Part shown: piece by piece, positions 17,396-26,600 of the stretch
Numbering within the stretch: position 1 is the first letter of the stretch
Layout of the letters: every line of letters begins with the position of its first letter
Source of the DNA: Bradyrhizobium jicamae
GTDB taxonomy: Bacteria > Pseudomonadota > Alphaproteobacteria > Rhizobiales > Xanthobacteraceae
DNA: 64,000 nt
NCBI RefSeq assembly: GCF_018130215.1
Contig: NZ_JAFCKQ010000002.1
Coordinates: 434,001-498,000, forward strand
Direction of reading: 5' to 3'
Program-made: the position numbers and the translations under genes
Notes under the pieces: model-generated
What the model saw: only the letters and a program-made list of their open reading frames with translations
Database searches by the model: none
What the model was told of the DNA's origin: nothing

Positions 17396-18628
17396 ATGGG
17401 ACTGAACATGCGAACCAGTATCACACGCCGCCGCGCGCTTGCGGTCACTGCCTCGGCACTCGCGGCACCAATGCTTTTACCGCGGCAAGCGCGCAGCGCC
17501 AACGACGAGGGCGTGACGGATTCCGAGATCAAGCTCGGAACGACGGCGACCTACAGCGGGCCCGTTTCGGCAATTGCGTCCTATGGCGAGGCGCAAGTGG
17601 CCTACTTCAAGATGATCAACGATCGGGGCGGCATAAACGGACGCAAGGTCAACCTGATCTCGCTCGACAATGCCTTCTCTCCGCCCAAGACGATCGAGCA
17701 AACGCGAAGGCTCGTCGAGTCCGACGGCGTCTTTGCCGTTGCCGGCGCGCTCGGCACGCCAACCAATGCCGCCGTCCAGAAGTATCTCAATTCAAAGAAG
17801 GTGCCCAACCTGTTCTTCACGTCGGGATCCGAGCGTTTCAACGATCCGGCGAACTTTCCCTGGATCGTTCCGCTCTATCCCTCATATGTCGCACAAGGCA
17901 CGATATATGCGCGCTTTCTCCTTGCGACCAAGCCGGACGCGAAGATTGGCGTGCTCTATGAAAACGACGACCTTGGGCGGGATTATCTGCGGGGCCTGAA
18001 GCAGGGGCTCGGCGACAAGGCCTCGACGATGATCGTGGCCGAGATGTCTCACGAGATCACCGATCCCACGATCGACAGCGCAGTCATTTCGATACAGGCG
18101 GCCGGCGCGAATGCGTTTCTTCAATTCACCAACCAGCGCTACGCCGCGCAAGGTATTCGCAAGGCGGCCACCTCGAACTGGAAGCCGCTCCAGATCATCT
18201 GCTCCAACGCTGCAAGCATAGGACAGACGCTGGTTCCGGCGGGCATCGAGAACTGCAAGGGCATCATTTCCGCTCGCTGGGAGAAGGCGCCGAATGATCC
18301 GGCCTTCGCCAACGACCCGGGTGTCGAGGAATTCAAGCGGTTCGCCAGCCAATACATGCCGCGATACAATCTGGACGATCTCAATGCTGTGCCCGGCTAC
18401 AATTGCGCCTGTGCGATCGCCGAGGTGCTGAAGCGCTGCGGCAACGAGCTTACACGGGAGAATCTCTTGAAGCAGGCGACCTCTCTCAGGGAGTTGGCTC
18501 TGCCGATGCTCCTGAACGGCATCACGGTGTCGAATTCACCCACCAACTACGCCGCCTTCCACGCCATGGAACTGATCCAGTTCGACGGAGAGAAGTGGGT
18601 CGGCCAGGGTGACGTGATCCAGATCTAA
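17396..18628 (+). CDS. ABC transporter substrate-binding protein, LivK-like
   Basis: A 410-residue periplasmic binding protein of the branched-chain amino acid (type I periplasmic fold) family. A twin-arginine-like signal is present (RRRALAVTASALAAPMLL, cut after QARS). The mature N-terminus reads SEIKLGTTATYSGPVSA, followed by YFKMINDRGGINGRKVNLISLD and GALGTPTNAAVQKYLN. An in-frame ATG at 17408 is an alternative start. No permease or ATPase gene is adjacent, so the partner transporter must be elsewhere. It resembles the binding protein at 61357-62580. Binding proteins of this branch in aromatic gene clusters often bind aromatic acids, which would suit this context. Confidence 0.9.
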   Translation: MGLNMRTSITRRRALAVTASALAAPMLLPRQARSANDEGVTDSEIKLGTTATYSGPVSAIASYGEAQVAYFKMINDRGGINGRKVNLISLDNAFSPPKTIEQTRRLVESDGVFAVAGALGTPTNAAVQKYLNSKKVPNLFFTSGSERFNDPANFPWIVPLYPSYVAQGTIYARFLLATKPDAKIGVLYENDDLGRDYLRGLKQGLGDKASTMIVAEMSHEITDPTIDSAVISIQAAGANAFLQFTNQRYAAQGIRKAATSNWKPLQIICSNAASIGQTLVPAGIENCKGIISARWEKAPNDPAFANDPGVEEFKRFASQYMPRYNLDDLNAVPGYNCACAIAEVLKRCGNELTRENLLKQATSLRELALPMLLNGITVSNSPTNYAAFHAMELIQFDGEKWVGQGDVIQI

Positions 18629-18735
18629 ACATGCCGATGGCTTGATCTGTTCGCAGATGAGCTCGGCTCTGGCTCCCGCCGCAGCCGATGCCGGCATGAC
18701 GCCCAAGCCAGCCTAGCCGTCAGGATCGAAACACC

Positions 18736-19515
18736 ATGGATCTCGGAATTAGCGGTCGCACGGCACTGGTTTGCGCTGCGAGCAAAGGCCTCGGGCGGGC
18801 CTGCGCCGAAGCGTTGGCCGCCGAAGGGGTCAACCTCGTGCTGACGGCACGGAGCGTGGAGCCCCTGGAACTGTCGGCGGCCGACATCCGTCGGAAATTT
18901 TCCGTCGCGGTCGCCGTCGCCCCGGGCGATATCACGACCGAACTCGGACGCATGGCGGCGCTGGCCGCCTGTCCAGCTCCCGACATCCTGATCAACAACG
19001 CCGGCGGCCCGCCGGTCGGCGACTGGCGCGCTTTCGATCGCGAGCATTGGCTGGCCGCAGCCGACAGCAATATGGTGTCGGCGATCATGCTGATGCGGGC
19101 CGTGATCGACGGCATGGCTGAACGCAGGTTCGGGCGGATCATCAACATCACGTCGGCGATGGTGAAGCAGCCGCACTCCGGCTTGAGCCTGTCCGTTGCG
19201 GCGCGCATCGGGCTGACGGGGTTTTCCAAGGCGATTGCGGCGCAGTACGTCGCGGCTAACGTGACGATCAACAACCTGCTGCCGGAGCAGTTCGAGACCG
19301 ATCGGCTCCGCTCCAACATCCAGAAGCTGACCGCCAAGAGCGGTCGCACACTCGACGAGGAAGTCGCGGCTGCGACCGCCAGCAGCCCGGCCAAGCGCAT
19401 GGGACGTGTCGAGGAGTTTGGCGCCGTCTGCGCGTTTTATTGCAGCGCCCATGCCGGTTATCTGACCGGCCAGAACGTCATGTTGGATGGCGGCCGGTAC
19501 CCCGCCGTCTTCTGA
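18736..19515 (+). CDS. SDR family protein with altered catalytic site
   Basis: A 259-residue short-chain dehydrogenase-like protein. The nucleotide-binding region (AASKGLGRACAEALA) and NNAGGPP are intact, and the C-terminus has the usual GQNVMLDGGRY. The catalytic tetrad is not standard: after ITS, where Tyr and Lys are expected, the sequence reads SVAAR, so Tyr is Ser and Lys is Arg. A subgroup of SDRs annotated as 3-oxoacyl-ACP reductase-like shares this kind of change. It lies between a binding protein and PHA synthase; its function is unknown. Confidence 0.85.
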   Translation: MDLGISGRTALVCAASKGLGRACAEALAAEGVNLVLTARSVEPLELSAADIRRKFSVAVAVAPGDITTELGRMAALAACPAPDILINNAGGPPVGDWRAFDREHWLAAADSNMVSAIMLMRAVIDGMAERRFGRIINITSAMVKQPHSGLSLSVAARIGLTGFSKAIAAQYVAANVTINNLLPEQFETDRLRSNIQKLTAKSGRTLDEEVAAATASSPAKRMGRVEEFGAVCAFYCSAHAGYLTGQNVMLDGGRYPAVF

Positions 19516-19713
19516 AAAGATCGAAAGACCAGCGCGACCAGGTTTGCCACGACGAGCCGCACCGGCGAGGGCGGATCGGAGAGGTTGAGTGATCGCCGTC
19601 TACTGCGATGCAGCAACGGCCCGCAGCAAGGTCGGCAACAAATATGTTGTCGGAACAGCGGCTCTGGAGAAAATATGCAAAACTAGGCTGCCAGGTGCCT
19701 GCGGAGGAGACAC

Positions 19714-21453
19714 ATGAACAACTTCACATCGCCAGGGGATCCATCCGAGTATCTTGAGCGCCTGATGCAGGCCGGTCAGCAATCAATGAAGCAATTCGAC
19801 GAGGCCTTGGCGATGACGGCCGGCGTGGGCGGCAAGAAGCCGGCTCCGGCGGGGCAGGGGTTTTCGCCGTTTGGGTTTGCGCTGGACATGCAGCGCGAAT
19901 ACCTGACGCAGGTCTGGCGCTTCTGGAACACCACCGCGATCAGGACATTCACTCTCGGGGCCAGGTCCGAGATCCAGCCGGCGCGCGGCGACAAGCGTTT
20001 CAAGGACGAGGCGTGGCAGGAGACTCCCTACTATGACCTCCTCAAGCAATCCTACCTGCTGGCGGCAAAGCAGATGCATGACCTGGTCGAAGGCGCGCAG
20101 GTCGACGACAGGACGAAATTGCAGCTGCGCTTCTACGCCCGGCAGTTCATCGATGCGATGAGTCCGTCAAATTTTCCGGCGACCAACCCCGAGGTGATCC
20201 GGACCGCCATCGAGACCCGCTCGGCAAGCCTCGCGAGCGGGATGGCAAACCTGATCGAGGACATGCGGAAGGGCCGAATTACGCGCGTCGATGAATCCGC
20301 CTTTGAAGTCGGCGGCAATCTTGCGGTCACGCCGGGCTCGGTGGTCTTCGAGAATGAATTGATTCAGCTCATCCAGTACACGCCGCAGACCCCTGTGGTC
20401 GAACGGACGCCGCTGTTGATCGTGCCGCCCTGTATCAACAAGTACTATCTGCTCGACCTCGGCAAGGGCAATTCGTTCGTCGAATATGCTGTTGCGCAAG
20501 GCCATCAGGTCTTCCTCATCTCCTGGCGCAGCGCCGTGCCCGAAATCGATCATCTCACTTGGGACGACTACCTCACGAAAGGTCCCTTGCAGGCGATCGA
20601 GGTGGTGCGCGAGATCGCGAAGGTGGAGCAGGTTCACGCGCTGGGGTTCTGCGTCGGTGGCACAATCATGAGCTGCGCCGCAGCAGTGCTGGCGGCTCGT
20701 GGCGAGAGCAAGCTCACGAGCCTCACGCTGCTGACGACGATGCTCGATTTTGTCGACACCGGCGACATCGGGTTGCTGATCGATGAAGGCGCGGTTGCAT
20801 TGCGCGAGGCGACCATTGGTCGCGGCGGCATCCTTCCGGGCAAGGAACTGGCTTTCACCTTCGGGACATTGCGTGCCAACGACCTGATATGGCGCTATGT
20901 CGTGGACAGCTATCTGAAGGGAGCACCGCCCGACGCATTCGACCTGCTGTACTGGGACTCGGATAGCGTCAGCCTGCCGGGCCCGATGTACTGCTGGTAC
21001 ACGCGCAACACGTACCTCGAAAACAAGCTCAGGGAGCCGGGCAAGACCACGCAGTGCGGGCTGCCGATCGACCTATCGAGGGTCAAGACTCCCCTTTATG
21101 TGCTTGCTTCGCGCGAGGATCACATCGTGCCCTGGCGAAGCGCCTATCGTTCAAAGGATCTCATGGGCACGAACCCGCGCTTTGTGCTCGCCGCAAGCGG
21201 CCACGTCGCCGGCGTGATCAATCCTCCCGCCCGCAACAAGCGCAGTCACTGGCTGAACGACGATCTCAATTGCGAAGCCAAGGACTGGCTTGACCGGGCC
21301 GAGGAGAAACCCGGCAGCTGGTGGCCTGACTGGGATGCCTGGATGAAGCGGCATTCGAGTGGAACGGTGCCGGCCCCGGGGCACGCCGGCGACGACAAAT
21401 ACGGGGTTATCGAGCCGGCGCCCGGAAGGTACGTCAAGTTGAAATCGAACTGA
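19714..21453 (+). CDS. phaC: Class I poly(3-hydroxyalkanoate) synthase
   Basis: A 579-residue PHA synthase, about the class I length (~590), that polymerises hydroxyacyl-CoA into storage granules. The N-terminal PhaC domain (residues ~50-230, including PSNFPATNPEV) is followed by the alpha/beta-hydrolase domain. The lipase-like box is GFCVGG with nucleophile C313; the acid D469 (REDHIVPW) and H497 (SGHVAGVINPP) complete the triad. GGAGG precedes the ATG. No phaA, phaB or phasin gene is next to it, although two SDRs nearby could supply hydroxyacyl-CoA. Confidence 0.94.
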   Translation: MNNFTSPGDPSEYLERLMQAGQQSMKQFDEALAMTAGVGGKKPAPAGQGFSPFGFALDMQREYLTQVWRFWNTTAIRTFTLGARSEIQPARGDKRFKDEAWQETPYYDLLKQSYLLAAKQMHDLVEGAQVDDRTKLQLRFYARQFIDAMSPSNFPATNPEVIRTAIETRSASLASGMANLIEDMRKGRITRVDESAFEVGGNLAVTPGSVVFENELIQLIQYTPQTPVVERTPLLIVPPCINKYYLLDLGKGNSFVEYAVAQGHQVFLISWRSAVPEIDHLTWDDYLTKGPLQAIEVVREIAKVEQVHALGFCVGGTIMSCAAAVLAARGESKLTSLTLLTTMLDFVDTGDIGLLIDEGAVALREATIGRGGILPGKELAFTFGTLRANDLIWRYVVDSYLKGAPPDAFDLLYWDSDSVSLPGPMYCWYTRNTYLENKLREPGKTTQCGLPIDLSRVKTPLYVLASREDHIVPWRSAYRSKDLMGTNPRFVLAASGHVAGVINPPARNKRSHWLNDDLNCEAKDWLDRAEEKPGSWWPDWDAWMKRHSSGTVPAPGHAGDDKYGVIEPAPGRYVKLKSN

Positions 21454-21767
21454 ACGAAGCAGGCGCCCGCCGAGACCTGCCGGAAGGACCCGGATCTGAC
21501 GATCGAAAACATCGCTGATCGGGTAGGACAGGGCGATGCGTCCACTTCCGGCACCCGTTCATGAAATGGGTCCGCATGTCGTCAACGGCAGGCGGCCAAT
21601 GCGACGACCATCAGTTCCGTCTCGCCGGCCGCCAAATCTGCTTTGCATCACTCGCTTCCCGTCCATCAGCAACGCTATCTTGCGCTCTGGTGCAGATCGG
21701 GTTTCGCCGCCGGGACAGGACCTCGGTCGGTTGGCCCATGCCTGACATGGACGCATGACCGGATCGA
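21454..21767. other. Intergenic region after phaC
   Basis: About 314 bases between phaC and the promoter of the next operon. Short ORFs on both strands here are shadows with no recognisable content. No clear terminator hairpin with a T-run was found after phaC. Confidence 0.5.
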
Positions 21768-21798
21768 TTGACAGCAAGTAAGTAATTATATTATTACT
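21768..21798 (+). promoter_or_regulatory. Promoter and AT-rich palindrome before the GGT-like gene
   Basis: TTGACA (21768-21773) is followed two bases later by AAGTAA and then by the palindrome AGTAAT-N6-ATTACT (21781-21798), which overlaps the expected -10 region (TTATTA at 21791). It is the most AT-rich spot in the neighbourhood and ends 22 bases before the start codon. The placement of AAGTAA just after the -35 box resembles the promoters near 26615 and 32440, but the right half of the motif differs. Confidence 0.5.
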
Positions 21799-21820
21799 AA
21801 GTCGGTCAGGGAGTTTTGGG

Positions 21821-23413
21821 ATGTTGCAGACGAAACGTAGCTATGGCGGCATGGTCACTGCGCCGCACCACCTTGCGGCGCAGGCCGGACTTGGCGTCCT
21901 GTCCGAGGGCGGCAACGCCATCGAGGCCATGATCGCGTCGGCTGCAACGATTGCCGTGGTCTATCCTCATATGAACGGCCTGGGCGGTGACAGCTTTTGG
22001 CTCGTCGGTCGTGCCGGCTCGACACCAGTCGGAATTCAGGCATGCGGACGTGCGGCGCTGGCGGCCGATCGTGCCTGGTATCGCGAGCGCGGTTGCAGCA
22101 ATATTCCAGGCCGCGGCCCGCTCGCGGCTCTCACCGTCGCGGGCACCGTCGACGGTTGGCAAAAGGCCTACGACCTGAGCCGCGATCGCCACGGCGGGCA
22201 GTTGCCACTGACTCGATTGCTCGAGCCCGCGATCCGCCATGCCGAAGAAGGCGTAGCCGTTACGAGCACGCTCCATGAAAATATCTGCAAGAAGCGGCAT
22301 GAACTCGAGGACGTGCCCGGCTTTGCCGAGGTATATCTGTCGCAGGGCGCTGCGCCCGCGGTCGGTACGCGGCTGCAGCAGGCGCGGGTCGCGGAGACGC
22401 TGCGCCGATTGGCGAGAGCCGGCTTGGCCGATTTCTACCGCGGCGATCTGGCGCGCTCGATGGCGGCCGATCTCGAGCGGCTGGGCAGCCCGCTTCGATT
22501 CGCCGATCTGGAGCGACACCAGGCGTCGCTGGTGGAGCCGCTCTCGGTCGATGTGGCTGGACACAAGGTGTTCAACATGCCGCCGCCGACACAGGGCCTG
22601 GCCTCGCTCCTGATCCTGGCGCTCTACGCCCGCTGCATGGCCGATGAGGCCGACGGCGTCGATCACGTGCACCATCTGGTCGAATGCACCAAAGCCGCGT
22701 TCCGCGTCCGCAACCGCTACGTGACTGATCCTGAGCATATGAAGCGTTCGGCCGGTGAGTTGCTGTCCAGTGAATCACTGGCCGCGCTGTATCGAACGGT
22801 TTCCATAGGTCGCGCGGCGTCCTGGCCCGATCCGCCGAAGCAGGGTGATACGGTATGGCTTGCTGCAACCGATCGCACCGGACTGAGCGTCAGCTTCATC
22901 CAAAGCGTCTATTGGGAGTTCGGTTCCGGTGTCATTCTTCCGGAAACCGGAATCACCTGGCAAAACCGCGGAACGAGCTTTAGCCTTGGTGAGGCTGACA
23001 CCAACAGGTTGGATCCGGGACGACTGCCGTTCCACACGATCCAGCCGGCGATGGCCGAACTCGGCGACGGGCGGCTGATGTCCTTTGGTACGATGGGCGG
23101 GGAGGGCCAGCCGCAAACCCAGGCTGCCGTCTTCACGCGTTACGCGCTGTATGGTCAGCAGTTGCAATCTGCGATCACGGCGCCGCGCTGGCTGCTGGGG
23201 CGCACCTGGGGCGAGGAAAACAACAACCTGAAGATCGAATCTCGTTTCGAGAAGAGCACGATCGACAGGTTGCGTGCGCGTGGCCATGATATCCAGGTGG
23301 CGGGTCCGTTCGAGGAGTTCATGGGACATGCAGGCGCGATCGTCTGGCACCCGGACGGCCTGCTGGAGGGGGCCAGCGATCCGCGCAGTGACGGCGCTGT
23401 CGCAGCGCGCTGA
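21821..23413 (+). CDS. Gamma-glutamyltransferase family N-terminal-nucleophile hydrolase
   Basis: A 530-residue member of the gamma-glutamyltranspeptidase family, usually made as a precursor that cleaves itself before a threonine. The candidate nucleophile is T344 in QGDTVWLAATD, followed by the usual FGSGV region and, further on, MGGEGQPQTQAAVFTRY. The large-subunit region begins YGGMVTAPHHLAAQAGLGVL and includes NGLGGDSFWLV. No signal peptide is evident, so it may act in the cytoplasm, unlike E. coli Ggt. It has its own promoter and sits next to the All/Fdr region; family members hydrolyse gamma-glutamyl and other amide bonds, and the true substrate here is unknown. Confidence 0.88.
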   Translation: MLQTKRSYGGMVTAPHHLAAQAGLGVLSEGGNAIEAMIASAATIAVVYPHMNGLGGDSFWLVGRAGSTPVGIQACGRAALAADRAWYRERGCSNIPGRGPLAALTVAGTVDGWQKAYDLSRDRHGGQLPLTRLLEPAIRHAEEGVAVTSTLHENICKKRHELEDVPGFAEVYLSQGAAPAVGTRLQQARVAETLRRLARAGLADFYRGDLARSMAADLERLGSPLRFADLERHQASLVEPLSVDVAGHKVFNMPPPTQGLASLLILALYARCMADEADGVDHVHHLVECTKAAFRVRNRYVTDPEHMKRSAGELLSSESLAALYRTVSIGRAASWPDPPKQGDTVWLAATDRTGLSVSFIQSVYWEFGSGVILPETGITWQNRGTSFSLGEADTNRLDPGRLPFHTIQPAMAELGDGRLMSFGTMGGEGQPQTQAAVFTRYALYGQQLQSAITAPRWLLGRTWGEENNNLKIESRFEKSTIDRLRARGHDIQVAGPFEEFMGHAGAIVWHPDGLLEGASDPRSDGAVAAR

Positions 23414-23471
23414 GCGGGGACAGGCCGTACGACCTGCAGGATGCTTGTCTGCAGGATACTTCCGTCGGCGG

Positions 23472-24206
23472 TTACCGAGCCGGTTTGCCTCTGCCGATTG
23501 CTCTCGATCCTGCGGCCCAGTGCTTCCGCTCTCCCTTGAGAGTGGTCAACCAGGTCAGGATCATATCTTGCGCATGCTCGTGGCGCAGTGCGAGCCAATC
23601 CGAATCGCCCAGGTCCTTGTCGAACATCGCGGAGAGCGTGTAGCGGTTGGAAACGTGGAAATAGCTCATGGCGGTGATCGAGACGTAGAGCTGAATTGGA
23701 TCGACATCTCCGCGAAACAGACCTGCCGCCACGCCGCGACGAAGAACGTTCTCGATACTCGCGACGAGAGGCAACGTAAGCTCAGCGATCTTGCGTGACT
23801 TGCGCATGTTGCGCCCGCGCTGAAGGTTCTCGTTGTTGATCAGGGCGATATAGTTCTGGTGGTCGCCGAAGAACGTGAACGTGAAATTTATCAGCTCGCT
23901 CATCGCCGCGATCGGCTCCAGGTCATCCAGCTTGAGCTGCTGTTCGGCCGCGCGGATTTCCGAATAGACGTCCTCGAGGACCGCGACATAGAGTGCATTC
24001 TTGTCGCCGAAATATGCGTAGAGAAGGCGCATATTGGCCTTTGCTCGCTGCGCGATTGCCTCGACGCGGGCTCCGCCGAGGCCCTTGTGGCAGAACTCGA
24101 ACGTCGCCGCTCGCAGGATCGCTTCCTTCGTGAGCGTGGAGTCTCTCGGGCGCCTTCCGCGAGCGGAGCTGCGGGACGGGGTGGTCTGTGCGGTTGTCTC
24201 GGTCAC
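23472..24206 (-). CDS. TetR family regulator (RutR-like)
   Basis: A 244-residue TetR-type regulator. The helix-turn-helix is ILRAATFEFCHKGLGGARVEAIAQRAKANMRLLYAYFGDKNALY (residues ~30-73, read in two halves), with the AKAN...LLYAYFGDK pattern typical of the RutR/YcdC group that controls pyrimidine and purine-related catabolism. The C-terminal domain keeps IALINNENLQRGRNM. It lies 134 bases after the amidohydrolase on the minus strand, so it is probably co-transcribed with the deacetylase and amidohydrolase from the promoter near 26615. I infer that it regulates that promoter and the related ones near 32440 and perhaps 21775. Confidence 0.88.
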   Translation of the reverse strand: MTETTAQTTPSRSSARGRRPRDSTLTKEAILRAATFEFCHKGLGGARVEAIAQRAKANMRLLYAYFGDKNALYVAVLEDVYSEIRAAEQQLKLDDLEPIAAMSELINFTFTFFGDHQNYIALINNENLQRGRNMRKSRKIAELTLPLVASIENVLRRGVAAGLFRGDVDPIQLYVSITAMSYFHVSNRYTLSAMFDKDLGDSDWLALRHEHAQDMILTWLTTLKGERKHWAAGSRAIGRGKPAR

Positions 24207-24340
24207 GGCGTCAACATTGCTTGGGCTTCAAATGTCCTGGCGGGGTCCAACCGGCGGAGCCGATCCTGGGCAAAGCAGCTTGGATTGAGATCGATATTGC
24301 GGGTGCTCGTCAAGGGGGATGCTGTTCAGCGTCTCCGGTT

Positions 24341-25552
24341 TCAGCTGGCGACCGCCATCGGCGTGCTCGCATTCGCGACCAGACGCCCCTTCTTGTAGAC
24401 GTCGCGCGGCTTGGGGCGGGCGACCACGGCCTCCTGGACATTCACGGCATCGAGGACGACGAAATCTGCCGTGCCGCCGGCCCTAACGCCGTACTCCGCC
24501 AAGCCCAGCGCGCGTGCGGCGTTGGCCGTCACCATGTCAAAGGCCGCGGCCAATTGCTCATCGGTATTGAACCCGGATCGATAGCCGATCAGCATGGCGC
24601 GTTCGAGCAGGTCGCCGTCGCCGTAAGGCCACCACGAATCACGGATGTTGTCGTTGCCGGAGAAGACGTTGACGCCTGCGTCGCGCAGCAGCAACACCGG
24701 CGGAAACGGTCGTGCTCCCGGCGCGTTGGTGAGGATGGCAACGCCCGCCTCGGCAAGCCGGTGCGCGGTGCGCTGAACCTCGTCGCGCGTCACTTCGCCG
24801 AGTGCATAGGCGTGGCTGATCGCGACCTTGCCACCGAGGCCCGATGCCTTGGTCCGTCGCGCGATTTCCTCGATCTCCGAGATGCCCTGCTGGCCGCCAT
24901 CATGCAGATGAATGTCGATCCCGACACCGTGCCGTTCGGCGATGCCGAACACGACGTCGAGATGACCGGTGACGTCACCATCATGACCCGCGGGGTCCAG
25001 TCCACCGACCAGGTCGGCGCCGGCACGAACGGCCTCATCGAGCAACTCGGCCGTTCCGGGCGATGTCAGAATGCCGCTTTGAGGAAACGCAACGATTTGG
25101 ATTGAAACCCTGTTCCGGTGCGCTTCCCGTGCTGCCATGATCGGTTCAAAATGTCGCAGGCCGACCTCGGCATCCACGTCCACATGGCTGCGCATGTGTG
25201 TCGTGCCCTGCGAGACACAGAGATCGATCAGGGCCGCGGCCCGCACCTCGATGGGCTTGGCGCCGGCAAGGGCTTCCTTCTCGAACTTGACGCGTTCGCG
25301 CACGTTGAAGCCCCTGGTGCAGGGTCGATGCGGCTTCCAGTCGTCGCCAATAAAACACTTGTCCAGATGAATGTGGCCTTCGACCATGCCTGGCAACACC
25401 AGTCGCCCGCCGAGGTCGCGGGTTTCGCCGATTGCGCCGTAGCTTTCGGGGCTTGACGCGATCGCGACGATTCTTCCGTCGCGGACGGCGATTTCGACGA
25501 TGCGTCCGTCAGCCAGTCGCGCGTTCCGAAGAAGTGTGTCGATTGGGGTCAT
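24341..25552 (-). CDS. Amidohydrolase, cytosine deaminase-like
   Basis: A 403-residue metal-dependent amidohydrolase of the cytosine deaminase/CodA-like branch. Metal and catalytic motifs: GHIHLDKCF (H60, H62), HVDVD, DIHLHDGG, ISHAYALG and GNDNIRDSWWPYGDGD, the last a good match to the conserved aspartate region of cytosine and isoguanine deaminases. The N-terminal beta-sandwich (LLRNARLADGRIVEIAV) and C-terminal sandwich are both present. It follows the deacetylase by 19 bases. In this setting it could deaminate or open a nitrogen ring before the carbamoyltransferase step; the exact substrate is unknown. Confidence 0.9.
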   Translation of the reverse strand: MTPIDTLLRNARLADGRIVEIAVRDGRIVAIASSPESYGAIGETRDLGGRLVLPGMVEGHIHLDKCFIGDDWKPHRPCTRGFNVRERVKFEKEALAGAKPIEVRAAALIDLCVSQGTTHMRSHVDVDAEVGLRHFEPIMAAREAHRNRVSIQIVAFPQSGILTSPGTAELLDEAVRAGADLVGGLDPAGHDGDVTGHLDVVFGIAERHGVGIDIHLHDGGQQGISEIEEIARRTKASGLGGKVAISHAYALGEVTRDEVQRTAHRLAEAGVAILTNAPGARPFPPVLLLRDAGVNVFSGNDNIRDSWWPYGDGDLLERAMLIGYRSGFNTDEQLAAAFDMVTANAARALGLAEYGVRAGGTADFVVLDAVNVQEAVVARPKPRDVYKKGRLVANASTPMAVAS

Positions 25553-25571
25553 TAGCGTGCCTCCGGTTCAA

Positions 25572-26558
25572 TCATGCCGGTACAATGCCATCGGGTAAGG
25601 TACGTGAAAATGCCGAGATGCCGCCGGCAGTCGTAATCCAGATGTCGTCGCGCCTTGCGACGATCGCCTGCAGCGCGCGTCGCAGCGGCCGCAGCCGGTG
25701 CGGCTGCCCGACCAGATAGGGATGCAGCGCAATGCCCATAACGAGCGACTGTCCTGCTGACTGCTCCAGCATCTCATCGAATGTATCAGTGATCATCGTC
25801 GCGAACTGTTCGCCGTTGTCCTTCCGGCCGACGATCGAAGGGATGTCGTTCAGTTCCTGCGGATATGGGATCGACAGGATACGTCCACCATTGCGCGTCG
25901 TGAACCATACCGGCTGATCGTCCATGCACCAGTCGAGCAGGTATTGATAGCCGGCTTCGGCAAGGAGGTCCGGTGTAACCGGCGACTGGGAAATCCAGGG
26001 CCCCAGCCAACCGAGTGGTCGACGTCCCTCGGACCGCGCAATGATGTCCGTGGCCTCCTCGATCAATCGCCGTTCTTCCTCGGGCGCCAGCACGCCCTGA
26101 CGCTCCGAGTTGGTCCGCCCATGGCCGACGATCTCGTCGCCGCGCGCGCGAAAGGCGTCCATGACTTCGGGACAGTAGTGGTAGATCGCGCTGTTCGCGA
26201 GCACGGAGACCGGTAGATCCAAATCGCCGAAGAGCCTGAGCAATCGCCAAACACCGACGCGGTTGCCGTAGTCGCGCCAGGCGTAGTTGAGGACATCCGG
26301 ATGCGGGCCACCCGGGCACAGCTCCGCGCCCAAGCCCTCGCCGAACGCAAAGTGCTCCAGGTTGAGGCCGATGTAGACGGCCAGGCGCTTGCCGCCCGGC
26401 CAGAGGAAGTGCGGGCGGCGCGTGATTGCACTGTAGCGGTAGCGGTCGTGTGCGACGAGATCGAGCGTCGGACGCAATGCCGCGGTGCGAGTTGCATCGC
26501 CCGCAACGCCGCGCGAAGGGGGGGCCCGATCCCGCTGGGCCTCGTTCTCCCGTTGCAT
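25572..26558 (-). CDS. Polysaccharide deacetylase-like hydrolase (PuuE allantoinase-like)
   Basis: A 328-residue NodB-fold hydrolase. I start at the ATG at 26558 because GGAG lies at the right distance; an in-frame ATG at 26594 is possible. The family pattern is visible: YAWRDYGNRVGVWRLLRLF, SVLANSAIYHYCPEVM, DEIVGHGRTNSE and WLGPWISQSPVT. The layout YGNRxGxWRLL followed by EIxGHG is that of the PuuE-type allantoinases, which open a hydantoin ring, rather than of chitin deacetylases. Next to the cytosine-deaminase-like gene and opposite the transporter and All genes, a cyclic amide hydrolase role is likely but unproven. Confidence 0.85.
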   Translation of the reverse strand: MQRENEAQRDRAPPSRGVAGDATRTAALRPTLDLVAHDRYRYSAITRRPHFLWPGGKRLAVYIGLNLEHFAFGEGLGAELCPGGPHPDVLNYAWRDYGNRVGVWRLLRLFGDLDLPVSVLANSAIYHYCPEVMDAFRARGDEIVGHGRTNSERQGVLAPEEERRLIEEATDIIARSEGRRPLGWLGPWISQSPVTPDLLAEAGYQYLLDWCMDDQPVWFTTRNGGRILSIPYPQELNDIPSIVGRKDNGEQFATMITDTFDEMLEQSAGQSLVMGIALHPYLVGQPHRLRPLRRALQAIVARRDDIWITTAGGISAFSRTLPDGIVPA

Positions 26559-26600
26559 TGCAATCTCCGTTCGGGCGCAATCGCCGCTTGACATTCGCTG

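Noticed and set aside
23414..23471. Direct repeat CTGCAGGAT in the gap after the GGT-like gene
   Set aside because: Two short copies in 30 bases with no hairpin or T-run; too little to call a feature.
24188..25105. 305-codon plus-strand ORF opposite the amidohydrolase
   Set aside because: It is a shadow of the cytosine-deaminase-like gene, whose metal motifs are unambiguous.
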